From Streptomyces tsukubensis (GTDB taxonomy: Bacteria; Actinomycetota; Actinomycetes; Streptomycetales; Streptomycetaceae): a DNA stretch of 64,000 nt. A program made the position numbers and the translations under genes. The notes beneath the pieces were generated by a model. That model was not told the origin of the DNA, made no database searches, and saw only the letters and a program-made list of their open reading frames with translations. The first letter of the stretch is position 1. Each line of letters begins with the position of its first letter. Where the stretch lies: NCBI RefSeq assembly GCF_003932715.1, contig NZ_CP020700.1, positions 4,486,501 through 4,550,500 on the forward strand, in the 5' to 3' direction. This document shows, piece after piece, positions 7,758 to 16,500 of the stretch.

Positions 7758-9838
7758 GACTCCACCCCCGCCGACTCCTGGCGGCACTCTCCTTCGCCCT
7801 GGCCACCACCCTGGCCCTGCTGCTCGCCCCGCCGCCCACTCAGGCCGCGGCCCGTGCCGCCGCGCCCCGCGCGATGCTCAGCTTCCCCGTCCACGAGCCC
7901 TTCGACAGCGCCGTCGGCAATCTCGGCAGCCTCACCGGCAACGCCAGCTATCAGAGCGGCGGCTGGCTCCGGCTCACCAGCGCGGCCACCAACCAGGCCG
8001 GCGGCTGGGAGATGAACGACACCTTCTCCACCGGTCTGGGCATCGTCGCCGAGTTCACGTACGCCACCTACGGCGGCACCACCTTCGACGGAAAGCGCGG
8101 CGACGGCCTCACCTTCTTCCTCGCCGACGGCGCCGCAGTCAACGGCACCGGCGCCCCCGGCGGCAGCCTCGGCTACGCCTGCGGCGGCGGCCCGCCCTGC
8201 AACCGCGGGGGTGTCCCCGGCGCGTTCCTCGGCATCGGGCTCGACGAGTTCGGCAACTTCTCCTCCAACGGCGTCGGCAACGGCGGCCCCGGCGCCCAGG
8301 CCAACCGGATCGTGCTGCGCGGCGGCGGCAACGGGAACACCGGCTACCGCTTCGGCACCTCGGCCGCCGGACCCGGCGGCACCGTCGAGACCCAGGGGCG
8401 CGGCGACTACCGCACCGTCCGCGTCACCGTCACGCCCAGCGGCGGCCGGACCCTGGTCTCCATCTGGTCCGACACCGGCCCCGGCACCCCCCTCAACCAG
8501 GTCGTCACCGACTACAACGTCTCCGGCATCGCCAACCAGCCCGCCCTCCCCTCGACCCTGAAGGTCGGCTTCTCCGGCGGCACCGGGCTGGCCACCAATA
8601 TCCACGAGATCGGCGACCTCAAGATCAACGTCCCGGCGGACCTCTCGGTCACCAAGACCGGCAGCCCCGCCACCGCCCGCGCGGGCACCCCCGTCACCTA
8701 CACCGTCACCGTCGCCAACAGCGCCGCCAACGACGTCACGGGAGCGATCCTGCGGGACGCCGTACCCGGGCTGACCAATGTGACCTGGACCTGCACCGCG
8801 ACCACCGGCAGCAGCTGCGTCCAGGCATCCGGCAGCGGCAACAGCATCACCGCCTCGTCCAATCTGCTGCGCAACGGCTCGGCGACGTACACCATCAGGG
8901 GCACCGCACCCGGCACCCCCGGCCCGCTCACCAACACCGCCACCGTCTTCCCGCCCTCCGACCGCACCGACACCAACTCCGCCAACGACAGCGCGACCGC
9001 GACCACCACGGTCACCGCGGTCGCGGACGTGGCGGTGATGAAGGCGGGCATCGGCACCGGGCCGATCACCCCCGGGCAGACCTTCGGCTACCGGGTGACG
9101 GCGGGCAACATGGGCCCCTCCGACACCACCAACGTCAGGATCACCGACACCCTGCCGGCCGGACTGACCTTCGTGTCCTCCCCGGACGGCTGTACGGCCT
9201 CCGGACAGACCGTCAGCTGCCCGGCCGCGGCGACGATGGCCGCGGGCGGCTCCCAGTCCTGGACGTTCCGGGTGAAACTCGCCGACACCTATACCGGTGA
9301 CGGCAGCAACCTGGGCAATGTGGCGACCGTCAGCCACGACGTGGCCGACCCGAATCAGGCCAACAACACCACGGGCGCGGTGACCCCGCCGGGCGGGGTG
9401 ACCGAGCCGCGCGCCGATCTGAGCACGGTGAAGCAGCCGGTGACCACCACGCCCGTCTCCCCCGGGCAGACCTTCGACTACCGGGTCACGGTCACCAACA
9501 ACGGCCCGTCGGTGGCCCGGGGCGTACAGATCACCGACACCCTGCCCGCGGCCCTGACGTACGTCTCGTCCGCCGACCCCTCCTGTTCGGCCGGCGGGCA
9601 GACGGTGAACTGCGCCTCGGCCGCGACGCTGGCCGTCGGCGCGTCCGTGAGCTGGACGTTCCGGGTACGGATCGACCCCGGGTACACGGCGGACGGTACG
9701 GCGCTGCGCAATACCGCCACCGCGTCCGCGACCACCGCCGATCCGGTCCCGGGCAACAACAGCGGCACCGGGGGTGTGCCGGGCGGCCGGGTCACCCCGC
9801 CCACGGCCGATGTGAAGCTCACCAAGCGAGCCGACTGA
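7754..9838 (+). CDS. Secreted lectin-like / DUF11 protein
   Basis: A 694-residue exported protein starting in an ATGA overlap with the preceding gene. A signal peptide (residues 1-36, ending TQAAARA) is followed by a domain (about 40-290) resembling L-type lectin / concanavalin-like sandwiches, with FDSAVGNLGSLTGNASY and GDGLTFFLADG. Three DUF11 repeats follow, beginning near ADLSVTKTG, ADVAVMKAG and ADLSTVKQP. The protein ends just after the first strand of a would-be fourth repeat (ADVKLTKRAD), with no sortase signal, so it is either released or held non-covalently. It probably works with its anchored neighbour at the hyphal surface; the ligand is unknown. Confidence 0.85.
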   Translation: MRLHPRRLLAALSFALATTLALLLAPPPTQAAARAAAPRAMLSFPVHEPFDSAVGNLGSLTGNASYQSGGWLRLTSAATNQAGGWEMNDTFSTGLGIVAEFTYATYGGTTFDGKRGDGLTFFLADGAAVNGTGAPGGSLGYACGGGPPCNRGGVPGAFLGIGLDEFGNFSSNGVGNGGPGAQANRIVLRGGGNGNTGYRFGTSAAGPGGTVETQGRGDYRTVRVTVTPSGGRTLVSIWSDTGPGTPLNQVVTDYNVSGIANQPALPSTLKVGFSGGTGLATNIHEIGDLKINVPADLSVTKTGSPATARAGTPVTYTVTVANSAANDVTGAILRDAVPGLTNVTWTCTATTGSSCVQASGSGNSITASSNLLRNGSATYTIRGTAPGTPGPLTNTATVFPPSDRTDTNSANDSATATTTVTAVADVAVMKAGIGTGPITPGQTFGYRVTAGNMGPSDTTNVRITDTLPAGLTFVSSPDGCTASGQTVSCPAAATMAAGGSQSWTFRVKLADTYTGDGSNLGNVATVSHDVADPNQANNTTGAVTPPGGVTEPRADLSTVKQPVTTTPVSPGQTFDYRVTVTNNGPSVARGVQITDTLPAALTYVSSADPSCSAGGQTVNCASAATLAVGASVSWTFRVRIDPGYTADGTALRNTATASATTADPVPGNNSGTGGVPGGRVTPPTADVKLTKRAD

Positions 9839-9914
9839 CCCGGTCCCGTAACCCCGGTGCCCTCCGCATTCCCGGGGCCGCGCCCGCTTCCGTACCCCCG
9901 CCCCGCCCCTCTCC

Positions 9915-9939
9915 GCCTCCTGCCTCCTGCCTCCTGCCT
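9915..9939. repeat. Short tandem repeat (GCCTCCT x3.5)
   Basis: Three exact copies of GCCTCCT (9915-9921, 9922-9928, 9929-9935) followed by a partial fourth (GCCT) lie in the 149-bp gap between two DUF11 genes. This may be slippage-prone; no role is evident. Confidence 0.7.
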
Positions 9940-9987
9940 TCCGACTCCCCGCCCCCACGACCCTCCGAGGAATGGACCCGATACGCA

Positions 9988-12096
9988 ATGAGACCGAGCA
10001 GCAGACGAGGGCGGCGGCGCCCGCGACCCGTGGTGCGAGCCGTGGTCGCCGCCCTCCTGGCCGGCGCGGCCGTACCCCTGTGGTCCGGCGCCGCCGCGGC
10101 AGCACCCCTGACGCCCGCCCGAGTGGTGACGCAACTGGCGGCCCCGGCCGCCACCCCGCCCGGCGGGCTGGTGACGTACACCCTGACCGCGACGAACAAC
10201 GGCCCCTCGGTCGCGCGTGACGTGGTGGCCACGGACACCCTGCCGGAGGGGCTGGAGTTCGTGTCGTCGGCCGACGGCTGTACGGCGGCCGGGCTGACCG
10301 TCACCTGCGGTCCCGAACCGGAGCTGACCGTCGGCGAGACCAAGAACTGGACCTTCGTCGTCCGGATCAGCCCCTCCTACCAGGGCAACGGTTCCGACCT
10401 CGGGAACACCGCCACCGCCACCTCCGAGGCCGTGGACCCCGATCCGGGCAACAACAAGACCGACCCGGTGACCCCGACCGGTCCCTTCGACCCGGTCTCC
10501 GACCTCAACACCATCAAGACGGCGATCGGTTCCGGTCCGACCGTGCCCGGTGAGGAGTTCCAGTACCGGGTCACCGTCCAGAACACCGGCCCCTCCGACG
10601 CCCGGAACGTCACCGCGACCGACAATCTGCCCGCCGGGCTGAGCTTCGTCTCCTCCGGCGACCCCTGTACGGCCTCCGGGCAGCGGGTCACCTGCGGACC
10701 GCTCGGAGTGCTCCGCGCCGGGGACAGCGTCTCCTGGACCTTCAAGGTCAAGCTGAGCGACTCCTACACCGGCGACGGCACCAATCTGCGGAACACGGCC
10801 ACCTCCACCTCCGACTCCGAGGACCCGAAACCCGAGGACAACACCTCGCCGCCGGTGCTGCCGCCCGGCGGGGTCACGCAGCCGCAGGCCGATATCTGGG
10901 TCACCAAGCGGCCGACGACCTCCACGGTCATCGCGCCCGGACAGACCTTCCAGTACGCGGTCACCGTCACCAACGACGGTCCGTCGCGGGCCGTGAACGT
11001 CACCGGTTCGGACGTCCTCCCGGCCCCGCTGGCCTTCGTCTCGTCGCCGGACGGCTGCACCGCCACCGGGCAGACGGTGAGCTGCGGACCGCAGCCCGCC
11101 CTCGCCCCCGGCGCGTCGAAGACCTGGCTGTTCACGGTCCGGCTGGACCAGAACTACCGCGGTGACGGCTCCGATATCCAGAACGTCGCCGTCGTCGACA
11201 GCGACACCGGCGACCCGGTCCCGTCGAACAACACCAGCCCGCCCGCCGGACTCCCCGGCAGCGCGGTCAACCAGCCGTACGCGGACCTCGCGGTCACCAA
11301 GGAGGCCGTCGGGACGGTGTCCCCGATCCCCGGCCAGACCTTCGACTACCGGATCACGGTCACCAACAACGGTCCGTCGGCGGACGCGTTCAACGTCCGG
11401 ATCAGCGACGAACTGCCCGCCGGGCTGACGTACGTCTCGTCGTCGCCCGCCGGCTGCACCGTCTCCGGGCAGGCCGTCAACTGCCGCCGGGCCACCCCGC
11501 TCCAGGTCGGCCAGTCCGTCGAGTACGTCCTCACGGTCCGCGTCGACCCCGCCTACAAGGGCGACGGCAGCGATCTGCTGAACACCGCCAAGGTCACCGC
11601 CGACAACATCGACCCGGCGAGTGAGAACGACACCGACACGGCCACCGTCCCCGGCGGCACGGTCGCGGCCCCGTCCGCGGACCTCGGCATCGTCAAGCGG
11701 CCGGTCACCTCGGCGCCGGTCGCGCCCGGCGAGACCTTCGAATACCAGGTGACGGTCACCAACAACGGCCCGTCGCAGGCGGAGGACGTCGAGGTCGACG
11801 ACGTACTCCCGACCGCACTCACCTTCGTCTCCTCCGACGACGAGTGCATGTCGGGCGACTCGGTGGTCTGCGGACCGCTGCCGACGCTCGCCCCCGGCGC
11901 TTCCACGACCTGGGTCTTCCGGGTGAAGCTGGCGCCGGACTACGAGGGCGACGGCTCGGACATCCGGAACACGGCGACGGTCGACTCGTCGACACGGGAC
12001 CCGGTGTCCTCGAACAACAGCAGTACGACGGGAACGCCGGGCGGCACGGTCCGCAAGCCGACGGCGGACCTCCAGATCACGAAGAAGACTCCGTGA
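9988..12096 (+). CDS. Secreted five-repeat DUF11 protein
   Basis: A 702-residue exported protein made almost wholly of DUF11 Ig-like repeats. An Arg-rich signal peptide (about 1-42, ending AAAAPL) precedes five repeats of about 126-133 residues, each opening near an ADL...TKxP strand and carrying a V(T/Q)NxGPS core. Repeat spacing in DNA is about 380-400 bp. Like the previous protein it stops right after the first strand of a sixth unit (ADLQITKKTP), with no LAXTG signal or membrane helix. The near-identical units invite unequal recombination. The third member of a DUF11 set, it is probably an extracellular or wall-associated adhesive/structural protein. Confidence 0.85.
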   Translation: MRPSSRRGRRRPRPVVRAVVAALLAGAAVPLWSGAAAAAPLTPARVVTQLAAPAATPPGGLVTYTLTATNNGPSVARDVVATDTLPEGLEFVSSADGCTAAGLTVTCGPEPELTVGETKNWTFVVRISPSYQGNGSDLGNTATATSEAVDPDPGNNKTDPVTPTGPFDPVSDLNTIKTAIGSGPTVPGEEFQYRVTVQNTGPSDARNVTATDNLPAGLSFVSSGDPCTASGQRVTCGPLGVLRAGDSVSWTFKVKLSDSYTGDGTNLRNTATSTSDSEDPKPEDNTSPPVLPPGGVTQPQADIWVTKRPTTSTVIAPGQTFQYAVTVTNDGPSRAVNVTGSDVLPAPLAFVSSPDGCTATGQTVSCGPQPALAPGASKTWLFTVRLDQNYRGDGSDIQNVAVVDSDTGDPVPSNNTSPPAGLPGSAVNQPYADLAVTKEAVGTVSPIPGQTFDYRITVTNNGPSADAFNVRISDELPAGLTYVSSSPAGCTVSGQAVNCRRATPLQVGQSVEYVLTVRVDPAYKGDGSDLLNTAKVTADNIDPASENDTDTATVPGGTVAAPSADLGIVKRPVTSAPVAPGETFEYQVTVTNNGPSQAEDVEVDDVLPTALTFVSSDDECMSGDSVVCGPLPTLAPGASTTWVFRVKLAPDYEGDGSDIRNTATVDSSTRDPVSSNNSSTTGTPGGTVRKPTADLQITKKTP

Positions 12097-12139
12097 TCCC
12101 GTGATCGGGAGCCTTGTCCCGTTGGAGAGTTGAGCCGGT

Positions 12140-12167
12140 CCCGGAGCGGGAAGCCTCCCGCTCCGGG
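12140..12167 (+). terminator. Hairpin terminator after the DUF11 genes
   Basis: A perfect 12-bp stem (CCCGGAGCGGGA / TCCCGCTCCGGG) with loop AGCC, 44 nt after the last DUF11 stop. There is no U-tract, as usual for streptomycete terminators. Confidence 0.75.
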
Positions 12168-12174
12168 CCGGGCC

Positions 12175-12215
12175 GGGGCCCGTACCGCCGCCGAAAGGGT
12201 GGTGGTACGGGCCCC
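12175..12215 (-). terminator. Hairpin terminator, convergent with ArsR gene
   Basis: GGGGCCCGTACC (12175-12186) pairs perfectly with GGTACGGGCCCC (12204-12215), with further pairing into the loop. It lies 20 bp past the ArsR stop and probably serves transcription from both sides. Confidence 0.7.
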
Positions 12216-12234
12216 GGGGCATGCCGTACGGGGG

Positions 12235-12615
12235 TCAGGAGCGGGGGCGTATCCGGCGGGCGGCCGCCCCCTGCGGGCCCCGCCGCTGCTCCTTCGCCCG
12301 CAGGTCCTCCAGCAGCTGGGCCTGGTCGGTGAGGAGCCCGGTGAGGATGGTCCGGGCGACCCGGAGCAGCTCGGCGACCTCGGGGCTGGCGAGCGCGTAG
12401 ATCACGGCGGAGCCCTCGCGGCGGGTGACGACGAGCCGGGCCCGCCGCAGCACGGCGAGCTGCTGGGAGAGGCTGGCGGCCTCGACCCGGACCTCGGGGA
12501 GCAGCTCCGACACCGCGTGCTCCCGCTCGCTGAGCAGCTCCAGGACGCGGATCCGGACCGGGTGGCCCAGGGTTTTGAAGAACTCCGCCTTCAGCTGGTA
12601 CAGCGGCGCGCTCAT
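12235..12615 (-). CDS. ArsR-family winged-helix regulator
   Basis: A 126-residue ArsR/SmtB-type repressor. It has the canonical core KTLGHPVRIRVLELLSEREHAVSEL, the recognition helix region LSQQLAVLRRARLVVTRREGSAVIYAL, and a leucine-rich C-terminal dimer helix. The CVC metal-binding box of ArsR/SmtB sensors is absent, so it may sense something other than arsenic, cadmium or zinc, or bind metal elsewhere. The C-terminal tail is Arg/Gly rich. There is no obvious target operon alongside; the neighbour upstream on the same strand is an RsbW-like ATPase about 150 bp away. Confidence 0.88.
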   Translation of the reverse strand: MSAPLYQLKAEFFKTLGHPVRIRVLELLSEREHAVSELLPEVRVEAASLSQQLAVLRRARLVVTRREGSAVIYALASPEVAELLRVARTILTGLLTDQAQLLEDLRAKEQRRGPQGAAARRIRPRS

Positions 12616-12771
12616 CGGTCCGGCCCCGCCGGACGTGTGCGCACCGTGAGCACCGTGAATCGCGTCCCCTGAGAACTCTTCGCCATGCGCTCATCATCGG
12701 GCATGGCCCCGGGTCCGTGGGCGGGGCGGCACGTCGTCGCCCGTTCGGCACGTGGCGCCGCAGGGCGCCCG

Positions 12772-13254
12772 TCAGAGGGGGAGCGTGATCCAGACCGTTT
12801 TGCCGCTGCCCGCTTCGTCGGGGAGGACGGACGCGGTGCCGCCGAGACCGAGGGTCAGCTCCATGACCGTCGCGAGCCCGCTGCCGGGCGCCGGGTCGGC
12901 GGCCGTGCGGAGGGTGCCGAGGCCGGGCCGGTCCGGATGCCGGTCGTGGACGCCGAAGGCGAAGCTGTCCGGGCCCGCCCCGAGGATGACCGTGAGGGTG
13001 GGGGAGAGGTCCGCCGCGTGCCGGACGCTGTTGGTGACCAGTTCGGTGAGGATCAGCAGGGCCGGGTCGACGACCGGGTGGCGGAGCCCGATCCGCCACT
13101 CCACCAGGGCCTGTTCGGCGGTCTCACGGGCGGTGCGGACGGACTGGCCCGTGGTGGGGAGGGTGAGGACGAGACGGCGGGGCAGGGTCCGGAGTTCGGC
13201 CAGCCCGGGGAGCGACACGGTTCTCGGATCCCCCTCGTACAGCCGGTTCGGCAT
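12772..13254 (-). CDS. RsbW-like ATP-binding protein (anti-sigma type)
   Basis: A 160-residue GHKL ATPase domain of the HATPase_c_2 kind. The N box is ILTELVTNSVRHA, the G1 region is HDRHPDRPGLGTL, and GSGLATVMEL is the lid/G2 segment. Such small stand-alone kinases act in anti-sigma or phosphorelay switches; Streptomyces has dozens, many linked to XRE/DUF397 partners. None of those partners is next to this copy. It should be cytosolic. A perfect ATTGCA/TGCAAT inverted repeat lies 114 bp upstream of the start and is its likely operator. Confidence 0.85.
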   Translation of the reverse strand: MPNRLYEGDPRTVSLPGLAELRTLPRRLVLTLPTTGQSVRTARETAEQALVEWRIGLRHPVVDPALLILTELVTNSVRHAADLSPTLTVILGAGPDSFAFGVHDRHPDRPGLGTLRTAADPAPGSGLATVMELTLGLGGTASVLPDEAGSGKTVWITLPL

Positions 13255-13367
13255 CAGCTCCCGATTCGGCGTTGCGGTTCGGTACGGCGTTGCGGCATAC
13301 GGCGGTTGTGCCCATGGTCATCCGTCGGCTGCGGGCACGGCCGATCCGACGGTCCAGCATCCAGCGG

Positions 13368-13385
13368 ATTGCAGGTTTTTGCAAT
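13368..13385. promoter_or_regulatory. Inverted repeat ATTGCA-N6-TGCAAT
   Basis: A perfect 6-bp dyad with a 6-nt spacer (GGTTTT), AT-rich against a very GC-rich background, 114 bp upstream of the RsbW-like gene. Size and shape suit a dimeric helix-turn-helix repressor site. Confidence 0.45.
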
Positions 13386-13511
13386 TCGCCAGTCTGCCGG
13401 GCCGGGGAGCCCCGGACCGGCCCCGCCCCACCTCTCCGGATCGTCCGCACTTATCGACGATCGCGGCATATGGTTGATATCGGGACTTTTGCTCTGTTTG
13501 GACGATCGTCT

Positions 13512-13527
13512 TCGAACATTTCTTCGA
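13512..13527. promoter_or_regulatory. LexA-like SOS box upstream of dnaE2
   Basis: The sequence TCGAACATTTCTTCGA matches the Gram-positive LexA consensus CGAAC-N4-GTTCG at all but one core position (C instead of G). It lies 65 bp upstream of the dnaE2 ATG, where LexA would block transcription. This fits the known damage-inducibility of DnaE2/ImuB cassettes. Confidence 0.6.
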
Positions 13528-13591
13528 AAAGGTCTATCGTGGGCCCCATCGACATGGGAGGGAGAGTTGTGGCTGGTGAGAGGAGGTACGG

Positions 13592-16500
13592 ATGTCCTTT
13601 ACGCATCTCCGTACCGCCTCGGGCTACTCCCTCCGCTACGGCGCCAGCCATGTCCACGACCTGGCCCGCCGCGCCGCCGAACGCGGTCTCGACGCGCTCG
13701 CGCTGACCGACCGGGACAGCCTCGCGGGCGCGGTACGGCACGCCAAGGCATGTGCCGCCGCCGGGGTACGGCCGCTGTTCGGCGTGGACCTCGGGGTCCC
13801 CGCCGTGCCGCAGCCCGGTGCCGCCGGGAGCGGTGACCCGCACCGGACCAGGACGCCCGCGAAGGGCGGCGTCTTCGTCGCCGAGCCCCGGCAGCGGGCC
13901 GTCTTCCTCGCGCGCAGCGCGCCCGGCTGGGCCGCGCTGTGCCGGCTGGTGTCGGCCGCGGCGGGCTCCACTGCGGGCTCCGCGACCACCGGTCCCGGCG
14001 AGAGCGCGGGCACGGGCGGAGGTACGGGTGCCGCATGGTCCTGCGACGGATCCGACGCGGCGGCCTGGGCGGCTCTCGACCACGCGGCGGGCGGTCCCGG
14101 CCGGGACGGCCTGTTCGTGCTGCTCGGCGCCGACTCCGAACCGGGCCGGGCCCTCGCCCGCGGCCGCCCCGACCAGGCCGCCCGGCTCGTCGGCCCCTGG
14201 CGCGAACGCTTCGGTGACGCCCTGCGCATCGAGGTCGCCTGCCATGACCGCCCGGGCTCCGGCCCCGGGTCGCTCCGGCTCGCCGCCCGGCTGCTCGGCT
14301 TCGCGGAGGAGCAGGGCATCACCCCCGTACTGACGAACGCCGTCCGCTACGCCGACCCCGGCCAGGGCGAGATCGCGGACATCCTGGACTCGGCGCGGCT
14401 GCTCGTGCCCGTCGACGCCCGCGACGGCAGCGCCCTCGACGGCGGCGAACGCTGGCTGAAGGACGCCGGTGACATGGAGCGGATCGCCGAACGCGTTGCC
14501 GAGGCGGCCGGTGGTGCCGATGCCGTCCGCCGGGCCCGCGCTCTGCTCGCAGCCACCGAGGAGACCGCCGCGGCCTGTGTGGTCGACCCGGGCGAAGCCT
14601 TCGGCCTCGGCCGCCTCCATCTGCCCGAGCCGCACCTCATCGGTGCCACCCGGGACTCCGCCGACCGTGAGCTGGCGGCCCGCTGCGCGGGCGCCATGAT
14701 GCACCGCGGCCACCACCGCGACCCCGGCCGCTGGGACCGTCTGGAGGGCGAGCTGCGGATCATCGCGGGCCTCGGCCTCGCCGGGTACTTCCTCACCATG
14801 GCCGAGATCGTCCGGCTCGTGAAGGACATGGGGGTACGGATCGCGGCGCGCGGCTCCGGCGTGGGCTCCCTCGTCGTCCATCTGCTGGGGATGAGCCCGG
14901 TCGACCCCGTCGAACACGGGCTGGTCATGGAGCGCTTCCTCTCCCCGTACCGCACCGCCATGCCCGATATCGACCTGGATGTGGAGAGCGCCCGGCGCGT
15001 GGAGGTCTACCAGGCAGTGCTGAAACGTTTCGGCAGTGAGCGGGTGGCGACCCTCGCGGTCTATGAGACCTACCGGGCCCGCGGCGCCATCGAGGCCGTC
15101 GCCCGGGCCCGCGGCATCGAACCCGACGAGGCCGGGCGGCTGGCCAAGGCATTCCCCCAGATCCGGGCCAAGGACGTCCGCGCGTCCCTGCGCGAGCTGC
15201 CCGAACTGCGGGAGGTCGCGGGCGAGGACCACGGCCGGCTGTGGACCCTCGTCGAGGCGCTCGACGGACTGCCGCACGGTATGGCCATGCACCCCTGCGG
15301 ACTGCTGATCTCCGACGACGGGCTGCTCGACCGCACCCCGACCGTCCCCACCACCCTCGACGGCATCGCCATGGCCCAGTTCGACAAGGAGGACGTCGAG
15401 GACACCGGACACATCAAGGCCGATCTCATCGGCGTCCGGATGCAGTCCACGCTCGCGCACGCCGTCGCCGAGATCGAACGCGCCACCGGTGAGCACCTCG
15501 ACATCGACGACCCCGCGCAGGTCCCGCTCGACGATCCGGCGACGTACGAACTCATCGGCTCCGCACAGACCATGGGCTGCTTCCAGATCGAATCGCCCGG
15601 CCAGCGCGATCTGGTACGGCGGCTGCGCCCGCGCACGATCGACGACATCACCCTCGACATCAGCCTCTTCCGGCCGGGGCCGGTCGCCGCCAATATGATC
15701 GACCCGCTGATCGCCGTGCGCGACGGGCGGGCCGCGGTCGGCTGTCCGCACACCGATCTGCGGGACATCCTCGCGGAGACCGGCGGCCAGGTCGTCTTCC
15801 ACGAGCAGGTCATCCGGATCATGCAGACGATGACCGGCTGCGACCTCGGCCAGGCGGACGAGGCCCGGCGCGCCCTCTCCGACCGCGACCGGCAGGGGCG
15901 GCTGCGCGCCTGGTTCGCCGACCGGGCCCGGCAGCACGGCTACCCGGCGCAGGTCGTACGGGACGTCTGGAGGATCCTGGAGGGGTTCGGCGCGTACGGC
16001 TTCTGCAAGGGGCACGGCGCGGCCTTCGCCCGGCCCACGTACCAGTCCGCGTGGCTCAAGACCCACCGGGCCGCGGCCTTCTACGCCGGGCTGCTCACCC
16101 ACGATCCGGGGATGTACCACAAGCGGGTGTTCGTCGCGGACGCCCGGCGGCGCGGGGTGCCGGTGCTGCTGCCGGAGGTGAATCTGTCCCACGCGGACAC
16201 CAGGATCGAACTGGTGTCCGGCGGAAAGAGTAATAAATGGGGTGTACGGCTGGGGTTGGCCCATATCCGGGGCATCAGCGAGGCGGAGACCGCGCGGATC
16301 GTCGCGGGCGGGCCCTATGTCTCCCTCACCGACTTCTGGCGCCGTGCCCACCCGAGCCGCCCGGTCGCGGAACGCCTGGCCCGCGTCGGCGCGCTGGACG
16401 CGCTGGGCACGGGTGACCGCAGCGGCCGGCGCGAACTGCTGCTGGAGATCGCGGAACTGCACCGCCAGGGGCGGACGGCGCTGGACCCGGGGCAGCTGCC

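Larger units (their letters stand above)
13255..13591. other. Divergent regulatory gap (ATPase gene / dnaE2)
   Basis: This 337-bp gap between divergent genes holds two recognisable signals, an ATTGCA-N6-TGCAAT dyad and a LexA-like box, in a locally AT-richer context (about 13440-13545). No gene is visible. Confidence 0.7.
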
